A stretch of DNA of 64,000 nt. Source: CBDCUW01 sp963734865. GTDB taxonomy: Bacteria; Planctomycetota; Planctomycetia; Pirellulales; Pirellulaceae. The notes beneath the pieces are model-generated. The model did not search any database. It worked only from the letters and a program-made list of their open reading frames with translations, and was not told where the DNA came from. Below, piece by piece: positions 1 to 7,842 of the stretch. The translations under genes were made by a program, and so were the position numbers. The DNA lies in assembly GCA_963734865.1 (NCBI GenBank), contig CAVTIV010000014.1, forward strand, positions 1 to 64,000, in the 5' to 3' direction. How positions within the stretch are numbered: the stretch's first letter is position 1; every line of letters starts with the position of its first letter.

Positions 1-85
1 TTTGGCACGTGATTTGTCATGATCGTGCTCCCAAATCCCAGTTTGGGGTTCAATTTGCACAGGTTTTGGGGAATTGGAGAACAGC

Positions 86-1788
86 ATGGATGCTGATAAG
101 CAGGCTCAACTGAAGCTGCTGCTGGAGCAAGCGGCGAATCTTTTGGCCAGTGCCGAAAATGAGAAATGGTCCTTTAAGACCTTTGATCAAATCGAGTTGC
201 ACGCCATCTCTCTCGGGTGATCAGTTCACCAATCTGCTGACCCAGAGAAGCATTGACCAGAGCGTTGATTGCAAAAATCAGGGCCCAAGACGTCCCAACT
301 GTGATCAACCTGGATGCCGACACGATGAGCCTGATCCCCGTGTGATCGAGGCCGCACGAGGCGAAGTCCAGTGGAATGAAGAACGACACCTTCTGTCGCA
401 AATGCCGGAAGTCTTTTTTTCCCGCTGACCGGTCGGTTGGGATTGAGGGTTGAGTCAACTGCTAGCCCCTTGGTCGAACGCAAAATGACGATCATTGGCG
501 TCGTCGCGGAAAGCTTTTCCAAGGCGGAAACCTATCTCCGACAGCTCGCCGATCTGAACGTCTCGGTGCAGCGAACTAACACGCATCACAAGGCTGCGAG
601 GCCGTCAGAGAATCAAACTGCGTCAGCAGTTAACCGCCTACTATTTGAATTGGCGGGTCCCCGATCAGTTGCATCGCGTTCCCGATGGCACTTCAATGCT
701 AGCGATCGCTGCGATTGGTCTCGATGGTGGCCGTTATCAAATGCTCGACCGGAACGAAGCTCCGTGAGCGACTTCGGCGAAGAACTAGTTGGTCAAGGCA
801 AACGACGCAAAGGCGAGCACTGGAAAGAAAGTCGCATTGCGTGTGTGATGACAATGTCCGGTGCGACGCACGAACAAGATCCGATGCCTGATTTACCGGC
901 GTTTTTGGCCGGTGGCAAGGATCTCCAACGTAAACTCAGCGAGATCGGTCATGTGATGTCGCTTGGCGAAACGGATGGCAGTGAAGTCGATGCCGCCAGC
1001 GAAGCAGACGCTAGAAAGTCGCCCCGTCGTAGTCGTACCAATCCTTTGGCTCCCCAAGAGCGACCATTTCCCGGCCCCGAGTTGATCCATCGTGATTGCC
1101 TTGCCAGTGCCGCTTGCTGGCGTGATTTCGGTGAGATGGTGGAGGCGGAGGCTTGGTCGCAAGGCTTCGCCGGTGCAGAGCGAAAAGTTTGCGTCTGCGA
1201 CGGCAGCGATGCGATTCGCCGAGTCTGCGAAACTCATTTTTCGGACTACGTTCACGTGTTGGATCTGATGCACGCATTGGGTTAGCCGCCTGACGAACGC
1301 GCTGGTGCGGTCGGAGGAAAAGTCGCGCGGAAATCAATTCGCGTTACCGTGGTTGGGCCGAGCAGATTTGTGCGGTCAGGTCAGTGAGGTCTGTGCGGAG
1401 TTGGACGAACATCAGGGAGTCCCCGGCGATCCTCCCGATGGGGCGCGGCGGGATGATCCTCGCGAATCGATTCGAAGAACTCGCGTCTACTACGTCAATC
1501 AGCGTTGCCGGATGGATTATCCGCGTTACCGCCTGCTAGGTTTACCGCTGACGAGCAGCTTGATGGAATTGGCGGTGAAACAAATCGGTCGCCGGGTAAA
1601 AGGCAGCGAGAAATTCTGGTCGGCCTCCGGTGGGGACGAAATGCTCTCGCTTTGCGCCGATGCAATCAGTGATGACAATCGGCTAGCTAAATTCCTCCAG
1701 CAATTCGCCGCCCCAACCGACGGAACGCGTGCCTACACCACCGCTGCCCTATTCACAGACCGCGATATGCACCGAAATCTAGAATTCG
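86..1788 (+). pseudogene. ISKra4-family transposase, degenerate
   Basis: Remnant of an ISKra4-type DDE transposase broken by several frameshifts and stops. The start at 86 (MDADKQAQLKLLLEQA) reads about 44 codons and stops. Recognisable pieces follow: around 790-1285 a block with VCVCDGSDAIRRVCE and a downstream HVLDLMHALG, which resembles the catalytic region of this family, and around 1500-1770 a block with RMDYPRYRLLGLPLTSSLME and VKGSEKFWS, which resembles the family C-terminus. The order of the pieces is that of an intact transposase, so this is one decayed gene and not several. I could not define terminal inverted repeats. The family call rests on recalled motifs and no search was run. 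Confidence 0.7.
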
Positions 1789-2040
1789 AACAGGCGAACG
1801 ACCGACGTCACCGGGGACGGCGGAAAGATTGTCCATTTGCAAACGCCCCATGCCGTCCTCCGGTGGACGTCATGGTTCGCCGCTTACGCAAGGATACGCG
1901 ATCCACCAAATCCAATGGGTTCGCGTGCATAAGGCAAGTCTAGTTTGCTTTGGCGGTGGTTACGGTGGTCAACCGTTTGCGGCGTTGAGTGCGATCCAAT
2001 TGCTTGAGTCTTTACGGCAACGCGAAGATCTAAAACTCGT

Positions 2041-2106
2041 GCTCAACCGCCGTATGCGGACCCGCATGTACGGTGGTGTGGGAGGGGTCCCGGGCAACCG
2101 GGCCCC
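2041..2106 (+). ncRNA. Group II intron 3' remnant (domain V/VI-like)
   Basis: A hairpin at 2046-2077 has an 8-bp lower stem (ACCGCCGT with ACGGTGGT), a 2-nt bulge (GT, 2068-2069) on the 3' strand and a 6-bp upper stem (ATGCGG with CCGCAT), which is the architecture of group II intron domain V. A GC-rich hairpin follows at 2084-2106, in the place of domain VI. No reverse transcriptase/maturase reading frame is visible upstream, where only ISKra4 debris lies, so this is a 3' fragment at best. The + orientation is opposite to the neighbouring integron cassettes, as known for attC-targeting group IIC introns. A fortuitous hairpin remains possible. Confidence 0.5.
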
Positions 2107-3549
2107 ATACGCATCAAGTTAAGGAATATTCGAGCATTTCCGGGTCCCGGAGCAGTTGAAATGTTCCTGGAGCAGCATGTCGCGTTGTGAGCCTACAGCC
2201 AGCGCGTGCCTGACGACAAAATCGCTCAATCAGCAATGTCATGTCTCCTCCAGATGACAACAAGCTCGCTATCTCACTGGCGATCTGACGCACGAGTCTC
2301 GCAGTCTTAGCAAGACTTACTTTGAGCGTGGGCGACCAAGTCGCGGCAATCGACAGCCAGTGCTGTATTAAAGCGGCGCACAAACGCGCCCAAAATCTTG
2401 TCATGATGACGATGTCATTTTTGCCGTCTAATTCGTCAATTCGCCCGTAAGATTTCCAACGTTTGAAAAGTAGTTCGATCTGCCATCGCGCTCGATACAG
2501 GACGATAGATTCTTTGAAACTTAGTTGGTCTTCGTCAACGTTAGTGACAAGAAATTCCCAATCGCACGCTGCCAGTGCTGCCTCGCGCGGTTCTCGCCCT
2601 TTCTTTCTCTTGGCAGTAGCACGGATTTTACCGCGGCGAGTGTTGGCGATTTCTTCGGGAACTCGCCAGGCGACGAGTCGACATTTGAGTCGGTCGGAGG
2701 CTCCGAGTTCAATGACCTGGTCGATCGTGCCCAGTTGTGTAGAGTTGAGCCGTTGCACGACATTGTGCTTGATCCCTTCGACGTGAACCATTGTGGTGTG
2801 GGGAAAACGCGACAAATAATAGGCATCAGCGTTGTCGATCCTTTCGAGTACAGGGATACTGTAGTAACCCAAATCAGCGATTCGCAACGAGCCTTTACTT
2901 TGGATAACTTGCTGTCGATCAGTAGCTCCATCAGTCGCCCGACCTTGCTCAAGTTCAACGCAACGGAGGCTACCATTGAGAAGATTGAATTCGGTTTGTA
3001 GCTTGATAGCCGATTGATTCGCTTGGTAACTTCCTCCACAGCCTCGAAACTCTGACTGCTCGCTATCGGGCAAAACAATGACGCTACTGTCGATCAGAAT
3101 GACTTCAGTAAATCGACTGAGAATGGGTGCCAATGTTACTTCGCTGGCTACGATCTGCTTGGCCATTTTCCCGAACAAGACTTTAAAGAATGCTGCCAGC
3201 GATGACGAATAGCGTTGCTCAACGGCTTGCGGTGACACCTCCACGCCACTGGCTGCGGCGACGCTGGCAATGTCGTCATGACTGGCTTTAGGATTCTGAA
3301 GCAAAGCCAGAATGAACGCTTGGGCCAATGAGGATGGTGTGAATTTTCTTCGTCGTTTAACCGCTGCGGTTAGTTTGTTGGCCTCCTCTGCCGATTTAAG
3401 AAAAGTACTCTGTAACGCCTCACGTACACTCTCTACAATGTCGACCATGCGGAAACTCCATTTCCCAGAATTGTTTTGCTTTAGACCGCTGCAATTCTGA
3501 TGGTTTTTCCGCTTTTTTTGTAGGCCAACTTCCTTAACTTGATGCGTAT
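2107..3549 (-). mobile_element. IS4-family insertion sequence, apparently intact
   Basis: The element is bounded by perfect 20-bp terminal inverted repeats, 2107-2126 (ATACGCATCAAGTTAAGGAA) and its reverse complement at 3530-3549. One transposase gene fills it on the - strand. Outside the repeats, 2084-2106 and 3550-3572 are a 23-bp direct repeat differing at one position, and each copy is itself a GC-rich hairpin. The direct repeat could be a target duplication, although 23 bp is longer than the roughly 8-13 bp I know for this family. Confidence 0.85.
2114..3448 (-). CDS. IS4-family transposase
   Basis: DDE transposase of about 444 residues that would cut and join the ends of the surrounding element. 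The IS4-family signature Y-x2-R-x3-E-x6-K is complete in LYRARWQIELLFKRWK. Candidate catalytic aspartates are in ILIDSSVIVLP and RIADLGYYS. I chose the ATG giving MVDIVESVREAL; the open frame continues upstream to 3580, but that part crosses the terminal repeat and looks non-coding. The stop codon lies inside the left inverted repeat. No frameshift is seen, so the element may still be active. Family assignment is firm from the YREK motif; the subgroup is not determined. Confidence 0.85.
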   Translation of the reverse strand: MVDIVESVREALQSTFLKSAEEANKLTAAVKRRRKFTPSSLAQAFILALLQNPKASHDDIASVAAASGVEVSPQAVEQRYSSSLAAFFKVLFGKMAKQIVASEVTLAPILSRFTEVILIDSSVIVLPDSEQSEFRGCGGSYQANQSAIKLQTEFNLLNGSLRCVELEQGRATDGATDRQQVIQSKGSLRIADLGYYSIPVLERIDNADAYYLSRFPHTTMVHVEGIKHNVVQRLNSTQLGTIDQVIELGASDRLKCRLVAWRVPEEIANTRRGKIRATAKRKKGREPREAALAACDWEFLVTNVDEDQLSFKESIVLYRARWQIELLFKRWKSYGRIDELDGKNDIVIMTRFWARLCAALIQHWLSIAATWSPTLKVSLAKTARLVRQIASEIASLLSSGGDMTLLIERFCRQARAGCRLTTRHAAPGTFQLLRDPEMLEYSLT

Positions 3550-3595
3550 GGGGTCCTGGGCAACCGGGCCCCGATCCCATGGTTATTTGCCGCGT
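3550..3595 (-). other. Disrupted attC of the last cassette, with copy 2 of a 23-bp repeat
   Basis: Read on the - strand directly after the stop at 3596, the sequence AATAACCATGGGATC resembles the first arm of the other cassette attC sites here (AACCATCCGATGC at the 9.7-kb site, AACCATCTGATGC at the 4.4-kb site). It then runs into the GC-rich hairpin shared with the group II-like remnant. I infer an attC interrupted on its bottom strand by the intron, and then by the IS4 element. The second arm of the attC is not identified. Confidence 0.45.
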
Positions 3596-4297
3596 CTAGC
3601 CATCGGATGACGCGTAAATGTCGAACGTATCCCGCGTTGTGAGTGCGTTGAAAGCCTCCAATGCAGCTTTGGACGTGGCACACGCATGAACATGATCGGT
3701 ACCATCAATCGCGACGACGAGATCATCGTAGCCTAACAATCGCGTTTGAGTCCACCATGTTGTGGGAAAGTCGAGCATGGGCAATCGCGCGACTATTGTT
3801 TCAACCAGCGGAGGTTTCGCGTATCCGTACATCCAAGAATCGCCGTCGGAAAACGCCAGCGTGTAACCAAACATATAGATCGCGAACTTAGAGACATTGT
3901 CAGTCTGCGGAATCCACTGGCTAGCGTCGTCTACGGATTCGACGACGACGGAGGGGTCATCCGATTTGAGTTCGTCTACAGGTATACCCCATTGGACGAC
4001 GCCTTGATTCTCCACGTAGAAGATCAGTGCGTCATTGTGCATGCGCAATTGTTCCGGTGGCAGAAAGTCATCTTGGCGTGACCAGACTGGACGCCGCTTG
4101 CCAGATGCGAAGTACCATTCAACAAGGGCCTCGGGACTCGCAAAGCCGAGCATACGTTCGGCGGTTTGCACGTCTTCGCGTGTGTATCCCGCAGGTCCGG
4201 CGTAGGGTGGATGCCAGCGGTCGATGAGCGAATCTAAAAGCGTCCACCGATCATGTCGCGATGTCGGCAGCGACAGTAGTGGTGACGGTTCGTTCAT
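3596..4297 (-). CDS. Cassette-borne hypothetical protein, possibly SMI1/KNR4 (SUKH)-like
   Basis: Soluble protein of 233 residues without signal peptide or membrane segment. It is rich in aromatic and acidic residues (AERMLGFASPEALVEWYFAS, then FAIYMFGYTLAFSDGDSWMYGY), a texture that recalls SUKH/SMI1-KNR4 proteins, many of which are toxin-immunity proteins. The fold suggestion is weak and only from sequence feel. It is the most distal gene of the inferred integron array, on the - strand like the others, with an attC-like repeat on its upstream side (4313-4402) and a disrupted one directly after its stop. A separate cassette with its own attC is the simplest reading. Confidence 0.65.
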   Translation of the reverse strand: MNEPSPLLSLPTSRHDRWTLLDSLIDRWHPPYAGPAGYTREDVQTAERMLGFASPEALVEWYFASGKRRPVWSRQDDFLPPEQLRMHNDALIFYVENQGVVQWGIPVDELKSDDPSVVVESVDDASQWIPQTDNVSKFAIYMFGYTLAFSDGDSWMYGYAKPPLVETIVARLPMLDFPTTWWTQTRLLGYDDLVVAIDGTDHVHACATSKAALEAFNALTTRDTFDIYASSDG

Positions 4298-4312
4298 GTA
4301 CTACATTTAGGC

Positions 4313-4402
4313 AAATAACGTTACCGATCAGCCGGCGGCGACGGTTGATCATCCACTTCAAAACGCCTGACTTCGCCGCTCGGCTGCATCAGATGGTTCG
4401 CT
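4313..4402 (-). repeat. attC-like recombination site
   Basis: Imperfect inverted repeat bounded by AAC (4317-4319) and GTT (4396-4398). On the - strand one arm reads GATGCAGCCGAGCGGCG and the other CGCCGCCGGCTGATC, which pair with a single bulge, and the box after the second arm is CGTTATTTG. Layout and size (about 90 bp) fit an integron attC, and it resembles the site at 9661-9753. The stop codon of the alpha/beta hydrolase (4358) lies inside it, so the last 14-15 codons of that gene are attC sequence. Confidence 0.7.
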
Positions 4403-5368
4403 GGCGTCTTTGCGATCATCGCGAAGGTGGCGGTCGAGAAAACTGACAATCTGTTCTCGGTATTGTATCGGATCATCACGTAACAGGTCCACGTGTGCAG
4501 CACCATCGACCAACCAAAGGTGTTTGGGTTCTGGTGCAGCGGAAAACATTGCTTGCGTTTCCGATTCGGTGGTGTGTTGGTCCTCGGTTCCGGACGCGAC
4601 GCAAACCGGACATTCGATGTCAGGCATGTGGTCGATGGGGCGAAGCTCAGTTGGCGAAATACCAAGACGAGGTTGGAGTTGGATGAGTAGCAGCGACGCG
4701 GGAATCGATGAAAGCGGGCCAAGTTTAGCGGCGACACGGTTGTGGATGGCGTCGTGAATGTTCGGATAAACCGATTCGAGCACGAGAGCGTCGATGTCCA
4801 AGGGCGACGCCAGTAGAGCCGCCGCGCCACCAAGGGAAACGCCAATAACGCCGATCGGTTCATCCGGGTATTCGCGTCGTGCGAATTCAACAGCGGCACG
4901 AACGTCGTGTTGTTCGAGGTATCCAACCGTGATTGCGTCTCCAGGGCTCTCACCGTGTGCGTGGAGGTCGATCATCACCGTCGCATATCCCGCGTCATGA
5001 AGCATCCGAGCGCGATCCAACATCGACAGGCGGGAACCCCGTATGCCGTGGAGCAATACAATCACTCCGTAGCTGGAACTGGGTTGGGTATGCCAACCCG
5101 AAATCACAGAACCAGAATTGCTGTTCACGGTGAACGCGGTTGCGTTCAGTTCGCGTGGCGGATCACCGACTACATGAGGGTTCGGTGCGACGAGTGCGCC
5201 AGCGACAAACCACGACGCTATCAATCCGGCGACGATCAAGCACGACGCGACGATCATAGCACGGCGGATCATTCGTATTCGTCGTGAGAGTGGCGTCAAT
5301 GTTGCGGTTTCCTCGTCCAGCGAACGGCCGACGTCATGGTTATCCGCCGCTTTAAGGCTTCGGAGCAT
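4358..5368 (-). CDS. Membrane-anchored alpha/beta hydrolase
   Basis: Serine hydrolase of the alpha/beta fold. After a positively charged N-terminus there is one hydrophobic segment (AMIVASCLIVAGLIASW), so the enzyme is likely anchored or exported. The oxyanion-hole motif LLHGIRG, nucleophile elbow GVSLGG, acid candidate ASGTEDQ and histidine in GAAHVDLL occur in family order. The substrate is unknown. I use the internal ATG giving MLRSLKAADNH, which overlaps the upstream gene by 17 bp; an ATG at 5413 would overlap it by 62 bp. Together with the upstream gene it appears to form a two-gene cassette. Its C-terminal tail is encoded by attC sequence. Confidence 0.85.
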   Translation of the reverse strand: MLRSLKAADNHDVGRSLDEETATLTPLSRRIRMIRRAMIVASCLIVAGLIASWFVAGALVAPNPHVVGDPPRELNATAFTVNSNSGSVISGWHTQPSSSYGVIVLLHGIRGSRLSMLDRARMLHDAGYATVMIDLHAHGESPGDAITVGYLEQHDVRAAVEFARREYPDEPIGVIGVSLGGAAALLASPLDIDALVLESVYPNIHDAIHNRVAAKLGPLSSIPASLLLIQLQPRLGISPTELRPIDHMPDIECPVCVASGTEDQHTTESETQAMFSAAPEPKHLWLVDGAAHVDLLRDDPIQYREQIVSFLDRHLRDDRKDASEPSDAAERRSQAF

Positions 5369-5699
5369 TGAGCATTTGGATGTAAACGATACGGTCAAGG
5401 GCGATGTAGACACCAGTACCCGGAAAAGCGACTTTCACCTCCGGGTAGTCGTCGGTTACGACTCCGCCGAGGAACCGTTTGCCGCCAATGTCAGTGATAG
5501 TAGCGTCCACGAGAACCGTTTGTTCGTCGCCATCGGCACCATCAAAGTCAAACGCAACCAAACAAGGCGTTATACCGAAACCGTGATGGTTTATGTGGCC
5601 GGGGGGATCATTGTCGCCAGCAACCGCGAAACGGTATGTCGCAAAGACGGTCAGAGCGAGTCCAATGATGGCAAGCAGGAAAGGCGATCGCTGTTTCAT
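5352..5699 (-). CDS. Small exported hypothetical protein
   Basis: About 115 residues from the ATG giving MKQRSPFLLAIIGLALTVFA, a typical signal peptide or N-terminal anchor. A longer open frame to 5798 runs into an attC-like repeat and is probably not translated. The mature part (VAFDFDGADGDEQTVLVDAT, then GGKRFLGGVVTDDYPEVKVAF) is predicted beta-rich; I do not recognise a family. It overlaps the hydrolase start, suggesting translational coupling. It is the first gene after the attC-like hairpin 5755-5814. Confidence 0.7.
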   Translation of the reverse strand: MKQRSPFLLAIIGLALTVFATYRFAVAGDNDPPGHINHHGFGITPCLVAFDFDGADGDEQTVLVDATITDIGGKRFLGGVVTDDYPEVKVAFPGTGVYIALDRIVYIQMLNAPKP

Positions 5700-5754
5700 A
5701 GCAGGTAGTCCGATGAAGTTTGGAGTTTCGGTGGTCGTGAGAGCGATGACAGTT

Positions 5755-5814
5755 GGATAACGAAATGCGATCGATGGGGGCACGTCGCGTGCCGGCATAG
5801 ATCGTGCGTTGAAC
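5755..5814 (-). repeat. attC-like hairpin at the end of IS91-like unit A
   Basis: Inverted repeat with arms GCGATCGATG and CATAGATCGT and an inner pair GGCAC/GTGCC. On the - strand it begins GTTCAAC (fits RYYYAAC) and ends CGTTATCC (partial GTTRRRY). It is very similar to the hairpin at 7779-7842, while the other attC-like sites of the array are of different types. Confidence 0.6.
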
Positions 5815-5859
5815 TTTGTCGCTCGCTGGCGGGCGAGTTTCCAGATCGGGGCGATCCGG

Positions 5860-6108
5860 TTAGTACGATTCTACCAGCATGTCGCCGTCTGGGGACAAGC
5901 CGGGAAGCGAAAGTTGAGTCGCCGCGGCACGCTTCACCGAGCCTCTTGCACTTTCTATCCGCGTTTCCAGGAGCCAGGTGTCATAATCGACACCATACTC
6001 ACGCTCCAGGTACTCGATCAGCGAAGCCTTCTCCGCCTCGGCGTGCCACCGGGGACAGCGATCGTCCAAGTGATCCAACACACAAAGCCAACTCGGCTTA
6101 ACTTTTCG
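5860..6108 (-). pseudogene. IS91-like transposase, C-terminal fragment
   Basis: The fragment (VKPSWLCVLDHLDD, EYLEREYGVDYDTWLLETRI and LSPDGDMLVESY) matches the C-terminus of the transposase in unit B at 7872-8408 in layout and motifs (VKPSWREVLGYRSA, AWYLETLIESAKEQ and AEGSLLDSF). The rolling-circle (HUH/Y2) catalytic part and zinc finger are missing. Non-functional. Confidence 0.6.
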
Positions 6109-6313
6109 GTGTGTTCGGATCGTTCTCTTTCGAGTTGTTCTCCTCGGGCGGCCTGTACGTCGGTAACTGCCGCACCGGGAGCCAATCCAACGGACTGGGC
6201 ACATTGATCAAGTGTTCGCGGCGACAGTGCAGGTAGATCATCGTGGTGGTGAAGCTGGCGTGACCAAGAAGTTTGCTGATCGTCAGCAAGTCGACTCCCG
6301 CTTCGAGTCTTAG
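6098..6313 (-). pseudogene. IS91-associated tyrosine recombinase, C-terminal fragment
   Basis: The segment EAGVDLLTISKLLGHASFTT followed by TMIYLHCRREHL and SPLDWLP is the C-terminal catalytic part of a tyrosine recombinase: LLGH carries box II His and TMIY the nucleophilic Tyr. This subtype commonly accompanies IS91-family transposases. The N-terminus and first catalytic Arg are absent, and the longer open frame up to 6628 is unrelated read-through. It overlaps the transposase fragment slightly in another frame. Confidence 0.65.
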
Positions 6314-6735
6314 TAGGGGGTCATGGCGTTGATTCTTGACGAGGAGCTGACGCGATTCACTCAACCCGGAGTGAACGATTGACTTTCCAGCGTGCTTACA
6401 AAACGCAAAAGCGCAAGACCTTTTTATCAAAACGATCGCTACAACCGGCCCTGAAAGGGAACGTCGTTTGACGGCTTGCCTGACGCGTGAGCGTTTAAAA
6501 AGAATGAAAAAAAGATCGCCGGCGCAGCCGATCCCCAACCTTTGAAAGACCCTCGAGCATTGCCTGCCTGAGGAGAGGAGAACGGGCACGCATCGAGTTG
6601 CCAGGGGAAGACAGCGGCGGGACGGCATTGGGGGTTGGCAGGGAAGCCAACGAGCAAGCCTGCAAGGACCGCAGTAAGAAACTCAGCTCATCCGCATCAA
6701 ACCGAGCACCGAAAAGTCAAACGCAATTCGATTAA

Positions 6736-6836
6736 GTTCAACGTCCAAGCTAACCCGCCGGGAATGGCACCGAGAAACGTTGATTTTCACCGCAGAGCCC
6801 GACCGCCATTCCCGCTCGGGTTCAGCGTCTGGTTCG
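6736..6836 (-). repeat. attC-like recombination site
   Basis: Strong imperfect inverted repeat of about 100 bp bounded by GTTCAAC (6736-6742) and GTT (6832-6834). The arms pair through GCGGGAATGGC and CCGGGAATGGC blocks preceded by GAACCC/TAACCC. It begins 19 bp after the stop of the gene ending at 6855, and its R' box on the - strand is GTTGAAC (fits GTTRRRY). Confidence 0.7.
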
Positions 6837-6854
6837 ATGCTTTCATGCGAGCAC

Positions 6855-7730
6855 TCACTCCTTGTAGATTCCGTCTTTATCACGGCCATAATTGCCATGA
6901 GGTGTTTCGACGACAAGGTAGTACAGCGGCTTGGGCGTAGGTTTACCCTGAAGGAAGTCTTTTGCCGATTCGGCATCTGGTGCACGATAGATCTCGTAGG
7001 TGCAGTTTGTGCCAAGGCGATTCGGCTGCGTGTACTTCTTAACGAATTTAACATTTGATTTCGCCGTACCAGCAGCGGAGGCGGAACCAGAACGGAACAG
7101 CCCCAGCATCCTCGCCCAAAGGGATTTTGGCGGCGGCTTCTTGTCGGTTGCGGGTTTCCGTCTCGTCGGTGCTGTTGCTGCTGGTGCCAATTCGCCGTCG
7201 CCGCACGGTTTACCGCCATGCTTGCGAAAGCTGTTACGGGCCGTTTCAAAAAGCTCCGTATCCAGTTCCATTCCCGCCACGATTGCTTCGAACGAGCCTT
7301 CACCCGTGTCGTCAGTGCAGTAGTAGCCATACGTCAGAACTTCCGTGCAGATGAGTTTATTCGTGTCTTTTGCGATATGTATGCACGGTAATTCAAGCAA
7401 TGCAGCACGTGCAGACTTTTCGCCGGGGAACCAATACAGCAGATAGGGCTCTTTCTGGGGTTTCATTTGACGGATGTTCCAGTATGTGTTCGCCTTTTGC
7501 GCGGTGTCTTGGCGAGTACCCATGTTGTCTACTTCGGCTTTCGTGGGTTTGGGCGGAGCCTGAGGGGGCGCATCGGCTTTGCTCGGAGTCTTATCGACTG
7601 GATCGACTGGAGCGTTTGCCTGGGGAATCTTTATGGCAGTTCTGCACTGTGGACACTTGCCGGTCTTCCCGGCGTGTTGGCCTGGAACCTTGAGGGCCTT
7701 GCGGCACGAAGGACACGTGACAGAAATCAT
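6855..7730 (-). CDS. Cassette-borne zinc-ribbon hypothetical protein
   Basis: About 291 residues. The N-terminus has a treble-clef-like zinc ribbon (CPSCRKALKVPG then GKCPQC, residues about 5-32) of the kind found on many planctomycete proteins. A proline/lysine-rich linker follows. A central region (YLLYWFPGEKSARAALLELP and ICTEVLTYGYYCTDD) and a C-terminal domain (YEIYRAPDAESAKDFL, then PLYYLVVETPHGNYGRD) follow, separated by a low-complexity basic stretch. I do not recognise the domains. It lies between two IS91-like units, with an attC-like repeat downstream and a hairpin upstream, so it behaves as a gene cassette. Confidence 0.75.
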   Translation of the reverse strand: MISVTCPSCRKALKVPGQHAGKTGKCPQCRTAIKIPQANAPVDPVDKTPSKADAPPQAPPKPTKAEVDNMGTRQDTAQKANTYWNIRQMKPQKEPYLLYWFPGEKSARAALLELPCIHIAKDTNKLICTEVLTYGYYCTDDTGEGSFEAIVAGMELDTELFETARNSFRKHGGKPCGDGELAPAATAPTRRKPATDKKPPPKSLWARMLGLFRSGSASAAGTAKSNVKFVKKYTQPNRLGTNCTYEIYRAPDAESAKDFLQGKPTPKPLYYLVVETPHGNYGRDKDGIYKE

Positions 7731-7778
7731 GGGCCGTACTCCGCCCGAGGCGTTTGAAACGGGAATCTTACTGGATGC

Positions 7779-7842
7779 ATCTAACGAACGAATTGCGATC
7801 TATGGAGGCACAGGACGTGCAGGCATAGATCGTGCGTTGAAG
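7779..7842 (-). repeat. attC-like hairpin at the end of IS91-like unit B
   Basis: Inverted repeat with outer boxes ATCTAAC (7779-7785, fits RYYYAAC) and GTTGAAG (7836-7842, close to GTTRRRY). Inner arms GCGATCTATG and CATAGATCGT pair at 9 of 10 positions, with GCAC/GTGC inside. Nearly the same hairpin occurs at 5755-5814. Confidence 0.65.

Larger units (their letters stand above)
5815..6735 (-). mobile_element. IS91-like unit A, internally deleted
   Basis: On the - strand this unit carries the end of a tyrosine recombinase (6098-6313) followed by the end of an IS91-type transposase (5860-6108). Its right part (about 6401-6735) is clearly paralogous to 8700-9019 of unit B: the shared start on the - strand is GTTGAACTTAA, and there is a shared AACC-rich segment around 6425 and 8725. 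The left end carries the same hairpin type as unit B. Both units are deletion derivatives of one parental element. Confidence 0.65.
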
